Shown here piece by piece: positions 1 through 10,665 of a stretch of 64,000 bases of DNA (position 1 is the first letter of the stretch; the number at the start of each line of letters is the position of its first letter). A program made the position numbers and the translations under genes. The DNA is from Gentiana macrophylla (lineage: Eukaryota > Streptophyta > Magnoliopsida > Gentianales > Gentianaceae). The notes under the pieces are model-generated. The model searched no databases. It was not told the DNA's origin and was given only the letters and a program-made list of their open reading frames with translations. The stretch is from the NCBI GenBank assembly GCA_026214975.1, contig JAOBSW010000349.1, forward strand, positions 1 to 64,000. Reading direction: 5' to 3'.

Positions 1-1284
1 TGGTCCAAACCAAGAATTGTAATTGACTCCACCGCCACCGACCGTAATTCCATTATTTTTGCCCAAATTAAAATAAGACGAGATTACTTTGTGCCGACGC
101 CATGTGAGAAGTAGCCCCGTATCCATGTACCACCCGGGTCCGTGGATTGAGGGACATGGTATGCATCGCGATTCTATATCCGCTGGAGTCCATGGCGCGC
201 GACGGCATGCCTGGATGAGAATGTTGCGGGCGAGGGCCCGTAAGCTTGGATGATGGCGATGGTCCACCGCCGGTCGGGTCCACTAATGAGTTGGGTAGGG
301 CACGGTGGAATAGGCCAAGGAGCAAAGCTGATAAGCCCACCAATTTGGTCGTGGCCATGGTCGCCGGAAAGGAGGAACACCACCCGTGGGCCGAAGTATG
401 ACCAACGGGCCGCCCACCCCCGCGATTGTTACCCCGGTTACCGCCGCCTTCCTTGCTAATTACGCACCATTATCCCCCTCCACCATTATTCTTATTCCGT
501 TGATTTATTATTGCCTTGGCGCCATTGTTAGAGCTTAGAATTTTGGGAAGGATGAGAGGGAGGCCCATCCTCCGTCAGCAAAGAAGCACCGTGGGACTAA
601 TCCGCTTTTAACTCTTTCAAACCAAGGTGGTTTCTCCCAAAGCGAAGCTTCGAACGAGCCGTGGAAAACGAGAGGAGAGTTTTCTTATTCTCGCATAACC
701 GCCACTTAAATTCGAATATTGCTCCTCTAATCCTCAAGCATCTTCAACACGAGCCCATAATCGCGACGGGTGCACCCACATTTTTTGAGTTGATCCGCCA
801 AGCTCTTCAAATTGATTACAATAGGCATTGGTTGAAGAAAAATCATACGAGCGATGTATTTGTGAATTCTTTGTTCAAATACATGGCGCGAGAATTTTGT
901 TGTCATGAAATAATGCAAAGAACCCTATCCTACTGCAGCCGCACTTAATCATCATCAACAAGAATGGATTGCAATATATCGGAGATGGAGGCATATATCC
1001 ATTGCAAGATCACTGGCATCAAGCCGCTCCAAAGAGGAAGATTGTCGGCCTTGGCTTTCAACTTGCTCTTTTCGCCGTGATCAAGAGGGTGGGATTATGT
1101 GATCGAGAACGCCATGAACCTCGAGCTTGACTTTGAACAAGGCAACCCAAGAGTGATAGTCACCGAATCCAAATCTAATGTGATTGGAAGAAGGGCCTTC
1201 ACATTGGTGATGGATAAAGCGGGATGAAATTTTGTTGTGTCTGGCATGGTGGAGGCACAACCGGAGAAGATGAAAAATAAACAA
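1..1284 (-). pseudogene. Copia gag-protease fragment, 5' part of element H
   Basis: Reading leftward this gives a Ty1/Copia gag followed by the start of the protease. Near the gag N-terminus (about 1080-1180) is YHSWVALFKVKLEVHGVLDH, the typical beginning of UBN2-type gag. About 745-850 gives LKSLADQL and LVLKMLED, the central gag helices. About 390-480 is a Gly/Asn-rich tract (GGGNRGNNRGGG) as in gag C-termini. At about 95-130 is WYMDTG followed, in the next frame, by GATSHM, which is the aspartic protease active-site region. Several frameshifts and stops separate these blocks and the element runs off the left edge of the window. The order gag-protease after a primer site and LTR (1341-1534) fixes the orientation. 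Identification as Copia is firm; the clade is not determined. Confidence 0.82.
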
Positions 1285-1340
1285 GAGGAGGAAGACGGGC
1301 GGACAAAGGGAGGTTAGCGGACGCGATACCAGAACCTTAG

Positions 1341-1353
1341 TCTCTTGATACCA
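1341..1353 (-). other. Primer binding site of element H
   Basis: On the minus strand the sequence directly after the LTR end is TGGTATCAAGAGAC, close to the iMet tRNA complement TGGTATCAGAGC used by plant Copia elements. It sits between the LTR and gag as expected. Confidence 0.75.
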
Positions 1354-1534
1354 TGAAAGAAATATATTCTCCGTATCCTCTGTATTACCAAGTATTGTTC
1401 AATATATACAGATTACACCACAATAATGCTAGCTAATGTCAAGGCTAACTTTAGGAAGACTAGCTACTATTAAGGAGGATTCAAATATATGCTAATTAAC
1501 TACAAACTTAATTATCATATATACACTATTAACA
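1354..1534 (-). repeat. 5' LTR of Copia element H (181 bp)
   Basis: On the minus strand this begins TGTTAATAGTG and ends TTTCTTTCA, directly against the primer site. Its TG...CA ends, short length and position upstream of gag support an LTR. Its partner lies outside the window, so identity between the pair cannot be judged. Confidence 0.7.
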
Positions 1535-2717
1535 CTTTCCTGAACTGCCACTACATATACGCGGTTTAAGGAAACGAACTGGCCAATATCTCCTAAATAG
1601 AGAGTTAAAACGAGATTCTGATAGCAATTCTACTTTCCTCCATGCACGCTTTGCCTGCCTCGACCATTACGAATTACCAGCCCCAACAACAACTACTGTA
1701 TAGGTATGTAAAAAAACTGATTTTGATTCGCGATTTTCTCCCCGCTTTTTCCACCTTGTGCACGATCTTAAGGTGCACACCCTTCCCCTATTGGGTCTCC
1801 TTCCCAATTAGGGTTTAGTTTGGTTCCAAAACACCTAAAACGCTAAAATGGGAGTGGTAGATCGACAACACAAGCTGGTAGTCGCACAAATAGGCTCCCA
1901 AATTAGTGGTAGATCGGCAAAGCTCCCAAAAAAATGTGTCTTGACAGAAATGGAGTGGTATTCTCACAAATAATGGTATTCTCACAAATAAAGGTTCAAA
2001 GTAATGGTATTCTAACAAATTTCCCTGTATGCATTTAGTTACTTTAAGGAATAAGCAAGGATCAGGGGATTATGACCGTATACTAATTCTAACCCGCTTG
2101 TTAGCAATTGATTCACATTGTTACAGCACTTTGAATGTTTAAAAGTTTATTGCAGTATGGCCTTGATCTCCAGCCATCAAGGCCCTTTCTCCTATACTTA
2201 CGGGTTCCAAAGATGATCATGCCCATACAATCCACAGGTGTGATTTATTCTGATTTTTACCAGGCTGGCAGGCTAGCAAGTAGCTACATGTGTGAAAAAA
2301 ATTTCTAAAACGATCCAATCAACTTAAACAACAGCAAAATAGACAAGATTTCACACCGAGGCTTCTAATTAGCCTCGATTTCTTACGATTCTGCCTATCC
2401 CGCCCCTTCTAAACATCAATTCAAACTTCAAGAACAAAAACAAGAGTATAAGATGAGAAATACTCACGTACTTCTCTCAGTTCACTTCACAATTCCGTCG
2501 CTCTAATTTTCTGCTATCTCCGGGTGCTTATTGTAAATTTGGTGGTCTCATACTACCCTCCTACGGTGGTTATATAGCACTCTTCCATCCACTGATGATA
2601 AGGATAATCTCTTTCTTAAAATTTGATTTCTTAGTTAAATCTTCTCCAAAGATCTAGCCTTTGAATTTTGAGGATATTGACAGATAGAGTATATGTTGCT
2701 TCTGGTAGTTTATCTAT
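1535..2717. other. Non-coding stretch with short direct repeats and a hairpin
   Basis: No gene recognised. Around 1850-2015 short motifs recur: GTGGTAGATCG twice and ATGGTATTCTCACAAAT about three times. A 9-bp perfect inverted repeat, GGCCTTGAT / ATCAAGGCC, lies at 2159-2184. At 2570-2577 the minus strand reads CTATATAA upstream of a pyrimidine/purine-mixed leader-like stretch, a possible TATA box of a lost gene, but no coding sequence follows it convincingly. Confidence 0.4.
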
Positions 2718-3940
2718 TACTCCCCTCCGTCCTAAATTGTTTGGGGATATTCATTTTATGGATGTACTAAAATAAGTGTTATAACTTATATTTAAACAAA
2801 AATTTCCTAAAATGCCCACACAACTACATTTATTAAGAAAATTCAGCACAATAAAAGAAGAATTTTTTTAATGGATATTTGTTTATAATGACTAGTTTGA
2901 ATACTTAATAGGCATTTAGACACTAAGGAGTATTATTTATTCATTAGGACACAAAATCAAGAACTGTGACAAAACTACTTTTTTTTTTTCTTGAGCTAAA
3001 AATGTTTGTTTGTTTGTTTTCTTTTATTCCTGGACGTGATTTTTTTGAACGCTTAAAGAGACATTGTGGGTGTCTCGTGACACGCGTGTCTCGTGATCTC
3101 GTGTCTCTTCATCACGGTGTCTCTCGTGATTGGGGTGTCTCAGATCGGGGTGGTCATCAGATCGCTGTGGTCTCGTGATCGCGTGTCACTTCATCGCGTG
3201 TGTCTCTCGCAATGCGGGTCACTTCATCCTCGGTCTCGTGAGACGCGTGTCTCTACAACGCGTGTCACTTCATCGCTGTGTATCTCGTGATCGCGTGTCT
3301 CAACATCGCTGTGTCTCGTGATCATGGTGTATCTCGTGATCGCGTGTCTTTATATCATGCGTGTCACTTCATCGGGTGTCTCGCACCGCTGCGTGTCTCG
3401 CAATACGTGTCACTTTATCGCGTGTCTCTCGCAATACGGTATCACTTCATCGCGTGTCTTCGTGACGCGTGTCTCTCGAATAATCAAATGTTATAACATC
3501 GCTGTGTCTCTACATCGAGGTGGCCTACTACATCGAGGTGGTCAATGGATCCGGGCGGTCAATGCATCACGGTGTCACTTCATCGAGGCGCCTCTCGCAC
3601 GCGTGGTTAATGCATCGAGGTGGTCACCGGGGAAAAACGGCCGTAAAAAAGACGCCATTAAAAAAAAGCGACAATAAAAGATTTACGCCTAAAAAGGAAA
3701 AAGAAGAAGAAGAAAACATTAAAAAAACAAAAGCAAAACAAAATTAGGTAGTTTGATCCATGTACTAATTATATAACCTTACAACCAAATAAGATTCTTA
3801 GTGTCTTATTTGCTTAATTAAGTCTAATATGTGTTTTTTTTTTAGACATTTGCATTTTTTTAATGACTAGATGTTTAATAAATGTTGTCCCCTTAAATAT
3901 TTAGCAGTTTTAAAATGTACCAAACAATTTGGACGGATAG
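2718..3940. mobile_element. Large fold-back Stowaway-like MITE with a minisatellite core
   Basis: The left end reads TACTCCCCTCCGTCCTAAAT and the right end contains CCAAACAATTTGGACGGA. The reverse complement of the right end matches the left end at 18 of 19 positions over TCCGTCC(T)AAATTGTTTGG. Further in, the arms are loosely complementary: AGACACTAAG on the left against CTTAGTGTCTTA on the right, and a T-rich left arm against an A-rich right arm. Stowaway (Tc1/mariner) MITEs are usually under 500 bp; here most of the 1.2 kb is the 16-bp minisatellite at 3062-3628. No transposase is present. Confidence 0.6.
3062..3628. repeat. 16-bp degenerate minisatellite, about 33-35 copies
   Basis: The segment parses almost completely into 14-18-bp units of the type CATCGCGTGTCTCTCG, for example CATCGCTGTGTCTCG, TGATCGCGTGTCTCAA, CATCGAGGTGGTCAATG. 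The last units are richer in GAGGTGGTCA. All three plus-strand frames are open for long stretches only because the unit lacks stops, so I do not call proteins here. If CTG/CAG miscalling affects this window, the true unit may contain CTG where CG is read. Confidence 0.8.
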
Positions 3941-4140
3941 AATAAAAGAGTTTATGTACCTTCTCTTTGAATTTATGTTTATCTGTATGATTCTTTGATT
4001 TTTTTTTTTGTTATTTTAAATGGTAAATACAATGATAAAATATAAATCATCTTAAAATTGTGGTACGCTTGTCGGAAACTTCCAATGGGACGATTCACCA
4101 AATGTTTACTGCAGCTGTGGACACTAAATTGAGTACTTAC

Positions 4141-4404
4141 TACTCCCTCCGATTGTTTTTATAAGTCGCAGAAGATTCACACAGATTAAAAATAATTAAT
4201 ATATCTAAAACATAGTATTGGAAATGTATCTTTTATTCGAGATGTAAATACTTTGTTGGTAAAGAATGTTTTAGTATTGGAAATATATTTTTATTGAGAT
4301 GTAAATATTTTATTGGTGAAAGGAGAAAAAATATTAAATAGTGCATCGAAAATATAAGATGATAGATAAATAAAACAAGGCAAATTCAAACGTGACGGGG
4401 AGTA
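4141..4404. mobile_element. Stowaway-like MITE, 264 bp
   Basis: Begins TACTCCCTCCG and ends CGTGACGGGGAGTA, giving short terminal inverted repeats with TA target dinucleotides. Inside, a 59-bp unit starting AGTATTGGAAAT is present twice in tandem (4214 and 4273). AT-rich and non-coding. Confidence 0.65.
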
Positions 4405-4783
4405 GTATTTTTATTTATCCTGGTTATTTCTTTTATTTGATGATGTATTCAAGAGTTCCATTTTATTGTATTATTCTTTTATTGTTGTTACCATGCTATT
4501 ATTATTAGAGTTATACACACACACACACGCATTACATAAAAGGACTAAAGATGGGTGTGGTGGGGTGCATGGACCCCACTCAAATTTTCTACAAGTTATT
4601 AATATACCACTTACTAATATTAAAATATGCATGTATATTATTTCGCATAACTCCTAGTATAATTTCTAATTAGCTCAACTTGTTAGAATATTGAATATAC
4701 ATCCTAAGGTCATAGTGTTCAAAACTTTGCTTCTAGCATTTTTTTTTAAATTTGGCCCCACTTAAAAATTTCTGGGTCCGCCA

Positions 4784-4829
<46 letters not shown>
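4405..4829. repeat. AT-rich spacer with AC microsatellites
   Basis: Short (AC)n at about 4516-4529 and a longer (CA)n at about 4787-4826, which forms the left side of the insertion site of the solo LTR at 4830. No gene seen. Confidence 0.85.
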
Positions 4830-6518
4830 TGTTGGACTTATTTCTTAGTTTTGATGATGAGTGCCATACTAATGTTATAGTGCAAAGGCAAAAAGATGTC
4901 TAGATTAAATGTATAGTTTATTAGAGTTTGATTCATAAATAGGTTTGATCAAACAAGACCGTAGAAAGTGGTCAAGTTGATATCTGCAGATTGGCTCCAG
5001 CCGCATAGGTAGATAGGCCGCAGACTAATGAGGAACTCGCCAAGATCAAGATCAAGATCAAGATCAAGATCAAGATCAAGGCCGAGGGTTCAAAACTCGT
5101 GAATTGAAGGCTATGGATCAAACTTAGTATTTAAAGTCAAGGATATGGAATCGCACTTTAGCAAGTCTCGTGATGACCTAAACTCGATTGCATATACCTT
5201 GTGTAAGGTCTAAGTTCCATAAGTTGATGATGTTTGGAACTTAGTTATAATTAAAATGATGTAATCTAACTTCACAATAAAAGTTAGATAAAAGTAATCA
5301 CCGCATTATATTTTACATACGTAAATATGATGATCGCCAGATCGATAGGTACTTCCACAGACTCATGAACCCGCCGATATATTACTGATTAATTCAAGTT
5401 TATTGAAGATTATATGGATATGAGATGTACCAACTACCTCTCGACTTATCAAGAAAATCAAAGGTCGAGATTAAAAAGACGCTGGGATGATCCACATTTT
5501 TTCCATTGATACAAGTCAAAGGGTGGACAGATCGCGATCGCTGTAAAAGGATTCTCGACAAAGATTACCCCATGAATAGTGATGCATCGCATGTCGATGG
5601 GACAAAAACAAGGAACGGTCACATTTGAATTTCAAATGCAAGTCACATGTATTCCTACCTATAAATAGAGGACTTTCAACTCGTAAAAAGAAGATGAATT
5701 TTGTGGATAAACTTTAAGTGAAACATCGAAATAAAAACACCCCACGAACTTGCCGAGCATAAGGTCATCGATCTAGTAAATTTCTTCAAGTGCATTCTGT
5801 GTTCAAGCCGCATCAAGCATACACACTTGAAGACTCCAAGCCGATTACATCATCCTAATCAAGCCGCTGTAAATCAATCATTTATTTGATTCATTCTTTA
5901 TTTTATAAAGAACTCGCCAAGACAAAGAAGCATCCGTTGGGTGAAAGACTCGTTGTTTGTGGTGGAGCCGTGAAGAGGCAATCCTACCCTTCAAGGACCA
6001 AAGAAGACTTGTGAGCAAAGAATCCTACCTGCTCCCGCCAGCTTGTGAAGCCATAGTCATTGGTGAAGGATAAACAACTTAGGAATCTTTGTAAAAGCTA
6101 CATCAAAGATCTCTAGTGAATTTCCTCCAACATCACAGGTGAGAAGAGTGGATGTACAGATTACATAACCTCGGAACCACTATAAAAATCGCCTAATTAC
6201 TCGCTTTAATTTCTCAGACTTAGTTTATTTCACTCATCAACCCATCGAATCTAGCAACCAAATCACACACTTGCACTAATGAGTATCTAATACTTAGTAT
6301 CATATTTAACAACAAGTATTAAGGCTTAATTTTGATTTATCTCACAGACAAATTCAAAGAAGCTCAACCATCATAGACTAATGCTTATCAAGAGGTTATC
6401 AAGTCTCAAAGCAGACTCAAGCACGCACTCAAGTTATGAATTTGTTAACTCCAAAGTTTTTAAGTGTTAAGTTTATTCACCACCCCTCTAAACTTAACTA
6501 AAGCCTTTTCAAGTGACT

Positions 6519-6522
<4 letters not shown>
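4830..6522 (+). repeat. Solo LTR of the SIRE-like Copia family (about 1.7 kb)
   Basis: Begins TGTTGGACTTATTTCTTAG and ends AAGTGACTAACA. Both ends and much of the interior match the 5' LTR of element A (22879-24494, opposite strand), including GATGTCTAGAT and TTTATTAGAGTTTGAT near the start and AAGCCTTTTCAAG near the end. No internal element sequence adjoins it, so it is a solo LTR. It contains a TATA box (TATAAATAG at about 5661) and a hexanucleotide run (AAGATC) of about six copies at 5043-5080. Flanks are CATAT on the left and TATAT on the right, a near-matching 5-bp target duplication. Confidence 0.8.

Positions 6523-6603
<81 letters not shown>
6523..6603. repeat. (TA)n microsatellite, about 80 bp
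   Basis: Uninterrupted TA dinucleotides. Together with the (CA)n at 4787-4826 this was probably one compound microsatellite before the solo LTR landed in it. Confidence 0.95.
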
Positions 6604-6606
<3 letters not shown>

Positions 6607-6654
6607 CACGTATTTATCTATATACTTTGTTAAGTCACAAAATCGAGGTGTCAC

Positions 6655-7322
6655 AGTAATTAGTCCAATCGTAGTACAAGAATCGCTGAATCAATGTTAA
6701 TCCCACAGAGACTCGTAAGGATACACTTAAGTCAATATTGAGAACGAGTTTGGTGGTCTTGGACCAAATTAAGTGCAAATAGTAAATACTCCACATAATA
6801 ATTCCACGATATATGCTTTCTATGAGTTTCTAAAGGATTAGTCCTAACTCATGAGTGATTAAACCCTTCCCCAAACCATGAATTTATCTTCATCATGGTG
6901 AATTATAATTGTATTATCGCTATGGGCTCTCTCGCCTAATTTTACCATACTTCTATTGTGCGGACATCAAGTGCCTATGTGCAAAATTATCTACCCGAGG
7001 CCGTGATTAGCAATACATGCAATAAGACTCTGTAGAGATGGCCGCTCAAGACCGAAACTCCTTAGAAGCCATCATCATGACTGCCACGCTGTTGAGATCG
7101 ATAAACTATATCTAAACTAACACTTTAGTAATACTCCATCATGTTAGTTTACAAAATATTCAAATAGTTGATCAGTGCTAAAACATGTAAATTAAAATCG
7201 AATATCGCGAGAGTGGCGCCGATTATCATAAAATACGATGACAGTGTCTCGGACGATCGCCAAGACCGCCGCCACGCCGAGAGAATGCAGCCTTATTCAA
7301 TGATTTCTTCACCAACGATTAA
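6655..7322 (+). repeat. Dispersed repeat R1, copy 1
   Basis: About 0.67 kb matching 38019-38680 in the same orientation. Shared blocks include GAGAACGAGTTTGGTGGTCTT, GAGTGATTAAACCCTTCCCC, TAATTTTACCATACTTC, GATCGATAAACTATATCTAA-like and ATGATTTCTTC. No domain, LTR end or target duplication was recognised. It could be part of an LTR or leader of an unidentified retroelement. Confidence 0.6.
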
Positions 7323-8379
7323 GATCTACTCATAATCGGGATAATAATCCAACAACTACATAGTAGGACTTATACAAAATTAATAAAAATTCATAACATA
7401 ACAACATATCCACATCTAGAAAGCGTAAGAATCATACCTCAACCCGAGCGTAGATCCTCCTGCGACGCTTCCCTAGGTGGCTAATCCGCTGATCCATGAC
7501 TAGCACTCATAGGAAATATTTCACTGCCTTATTTAATTGTCGTAGTTATAAAAATACACATATTAAGGAGAGTAGTTAATGCTTTGACTTAACATCAAAT
7601 TGACAAGAATTCCTTGAATATATTTAATGCAATATTCTTTTCAATCTTCCACCTCTTAATAAATAAGGGTATATGTAGAAAATACATTAAACAATGCGTT
7701 GTAAATGTAAATCATTTATGTATAAAAAATATTTATTTTTGACAACAACGATGCTTAAATAGAACGGAGGAGTAATAAAAACAAAGAAAGAGCTTTTATT
7801 GTATATAATATGTAAAATTCTTGTGGTACATTGGAACAGAGGGTTGCTTCTCTTTATTTATATCGATCCAAATTTTAACCTAGTTGCTCTAGAAACCTAA
7901 ACCTACTTCGCTTACACGCCGAGGTCGGCCACCGCCTAATCAAGGGTGTTTTCGTGCTTTTCCTCACGACTTACCCTCGAATCTTCTAGATTGACCTAGG
8001 CCCGATTCTTCAACATATCCGCCCCATATATTTTTTCTCTTAACACTCGGCACACTTCGCTTCCTCTAAAATAGTCCAATAATATATGAAGTAATACCAA
8101 ATTCGGGAATAATTATTAGAAATACCAAATTTTGACTCATGAACCCCCGTGAGATAGCAATTAACACTAATGGCTTATATTTGATGGATGAATTGACTAT
8201 TTTTAACTCATAATAGGTGTGTAACGTTGATGCCGTAAGATATACAAATTTAACCGCCATCAACTACACCCCACTTAGCCTTTCAATCGCCCTAAGTAAT
8301 GATTCATGGTGGAATGTACCTGTAAAACAATCCCCATTAACAACTGTGATGTTCAATAAAGATTTCACTATAACACGCA
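7323..8379. other. AT-rich spacer, nothing recognised
   Basis: No conserved protein, RNA or element end was found on either strand. Short open frames here lack domain similarity. Confidence 0.6.
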
Positions 8380-8652
8380 CTCCCTCCGTCCTAATTTGTT
8401 TGGGACATTTGGGAACTCACAATATTTAAGGAGACATCAATTAATGAGTTGTCCTGTTATTTAAAACTTGACAAATTTACCATTTTATCCTTTTTATATG
8501 TGGTATTATTTTCATAATATTTAAGAGACATCAATTAATGAGTTGGGGCAATTAAGACAATTAAAGCAAAACTTTAAGTTTATTTAGAGTTATGGTACTT
8601 ATTGGGACACCTAAAATGAATAAGTCCCAAACAAATTGAGACGTGGGGGGAG
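8380..8652. mobile_element. Stowaway MITE, 273 bp
   Basis: Left end CTCCCTCCGTCCTAATTTG then TTTGGGACA; right end TCCCAAACAAATTGAGACG then a G run and GAG, followed by TA. The ends are near-perfect inverted repeats of about 25 bp. The motif ACATCAATTAATGAGTTG occurs twice inside. This is the best-preserved Stowaway in the window. Confidence 0.85.
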
Positions 8653-9589
8653 TATTATACAACAATTCATAAGCTTCCCATTAATCACTACCTACCCCAT
8701 GGATCGATGTGTCATGTGAATTACCTTCGTGATAGTGCATTCGTGAAAAGATTAAGTTATACTAACCTCACAATGTTATCTCATTTATAGATATACTCGC
8801 CTTCTCGCCTTCAGACTGGAGAACACCGGAAACCTTACTTAGTCCAGCGGACTGGGACCGAGTACAACTCAAAGGTCCTCAATGTTTTTAATTTTTTGTG
8901 CGCAGAGCCGTATGATTCTCAGATCAATTTGCTTCCCTCCTGCCATATGCATATTGCATTAATTTTAGTTTTCTAGCAGATTTTTATCTCTTGTTTTTCT
9001 TTTAAGGGTCACTTTCACTCACAAGCCCGCTTTATCATGTTTTACATTTTCTCGTGTTCAAATTGCTTCCATCGTCCCACAACACTTAGTTAAACACATC
9101 TATAGATAAGTACCGATTCCTCGGTCAACATAACTATTCATCTCATCTCAAATACCTCTCACACAAGTGTATGTGCTCAAATAATAATTGCAAAGGTGAA
9201 ATAATAATTAATAAGTCACAATGTCATGCTAAACATTATGTATTCGCTTCTTCCATACTAAATTGAATATGTAAGTAATCAACTTCAAACAGCTTCTTGG
9301 GCTCATTTTCTTCTCGATTCCATGCTCATGACGCTCAAGGCAAGCTAAAATAGTGTAAATATTTAAAATTATCCCTTCTAAGCTAAGGCCACATATACCC
9401 TCCACTTATCCAAGACATTGTCCCTAATGATTGAAAATACAAAGTAAGAAAAAGGACTTTGCTTCGAAAATGGTGCCGCGGTGAAGTACAAAACACGGAG
9501 CACCAACGCTGTGAATCGCCCAAGGCTACCCATCATCCAAGATTCAATCTGCTCTAGCTACAAAGACTTCGGAAAAATTTATGGAGGTG
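8653..9589. other. Spacer, nothing firmly recognised
   Basis: The end of this stretch (9440-9589) may be decayed Copia sequence upstream of the RNase H at 9590, but no motif is convincing. Confidence 0.4.
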
Positions 9590-10050
9590 ATACTTAGTGT
9601 TTGGTCATGTGGCACCGTGATTCGATTATGCATGAGACGTGGATAGCGGAAAGTCTATGATCGTTATGTTATCACTTTGGGAGGCCTCAGAGTAAGTTGA
9701 AAGGCTATTTTATCGCAACAAAGTGGCATTATTAACCATCGAGGAAGAGTTCATGGCACTTACAGAGATGGCCAAGAAGGGAATCTGCTGAAGGGACTAG
9801 TAATTGATTTGGGACTACATTTGACTGCCGATATATATTGTGACACAAAGGGCAATATGTTTATATAAGGATCAAGTTCATTATGAGAGAACCAAGCATA
9901 TTGATGTGAGGCATCATTTCCCGAGAAATGAGAAGAGAATCTGGTGAGGAAGATCAAGACTCATGATAATCCTTCCGATATGTTCACCAAGTCCTGCTCG
10001 TAAAGAGAAAATTTCAGCTTGTGTCTAGATTTGCTTAACATCCGAGCCGT
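9590..10050 (+). pseudogene. Copia RNase H, C-terminal end of pol, element I
   Basis: Across shifting frames the typical end of Copia pol is readable: YVITLGG, then FMALTEMAKKGI at about 9750-9785, then LKGLVIDLGL, then IYCDTKGN at about 9835. After these come ERTKHID-like and VRHHF residues, KIKTHDNPSDMFTKS at about 9950-9998, and a final LCLDLLN block near 10020-10043. RNase H removes the RNA strand during reverse transcription. At least five frame changes separate the blocks, so it is not functional as read. A purine-rich tract and LTR follow. Upstream pol is not recognisable. Confidence 0.8.
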
Positions 10051-10165
10051 AATCTGTCCGAGAACATAAGTCCAAGAAAGAGAAGTCTCCGGCATCGACA
10101 TCCGCATTGACGAATGAATCCGTACAATACATATGATTATGCAACTGCTTGAACGAGAGTTCAAG

Positions 10166-10665
10166 TCAAGGTGGCGAATTGTTGTCAAGGTGACTTGATC
10201 CCTACATATGAATCGCAAAGCCGAGGTCCGGAAAGTTCACCTTGAGTGATGGTCGCTGGAGCCGATTATTCGCCTATGATGTCACCCAAGCGGTGTTCGG
10301 GCTTGAGTCCATGTTCATCCGAGTGGTATCACCGATTCGTTGAATAGTCTTAGTCGGGCTTTGTATCCGTGATTCAGATGAGTCGAATCGCATCTCGAGT
10401 ATTTGTGGGACTTCCGACAATAGTCATTATGGACGCTTATGATTATGTTTCCTAAAATACCATCATTTATTGTAACCTAGAAAATATGCGAGTATCTTCT
10501 TGTAATTATGTGCATTTTAAAATATCTCATTTTCACCCTTGGTGTAGTCAAGATAATGCCGAAACCACGTTAAATCACCGTGTTTTTCTTGTTTATGTTC
10601 TTGTTTGTGTTTGTTCATGTTATTTGGTCTATTATTGTGTGTCTTTGCTTCAATCCTACACAACA
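10166..10665 (+). repeat. Polypurine tract and 3' LTR of Copia element I
   Basis: The tract AAGGTGGCGAAT (ending at 10179) precedes TGTTGTCAAGGTGAC. Near the end is GAAACCACGTTAAATCACCG, a U5-like block shared with the LTR at 30878-31388. The most likely right end is ACAACA at 10660-10665, giving TGTTGT...ACAACA and a length near 486 bp. The right boundary is inferred from ends only. Confidence 0.6.

Noticed and set aside
68..459. Overlapping open frames on both strands at the left edge
   Set aside because: They are frame fragments and shadows of the minus-strand Copia gag-protease.
2966..3747. Several overlapping plus-strand open frames with Val/Ser/His repeats
   Set aside because: They are readings of the 16-bp minisatellite in all three frames; no codon bias or domain.
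5043..5080. CRISPR-like direct repeats
   Set aside because: A plain AAGATC hexanucleotide run inside an LTR of a plant genome, with no spacers.
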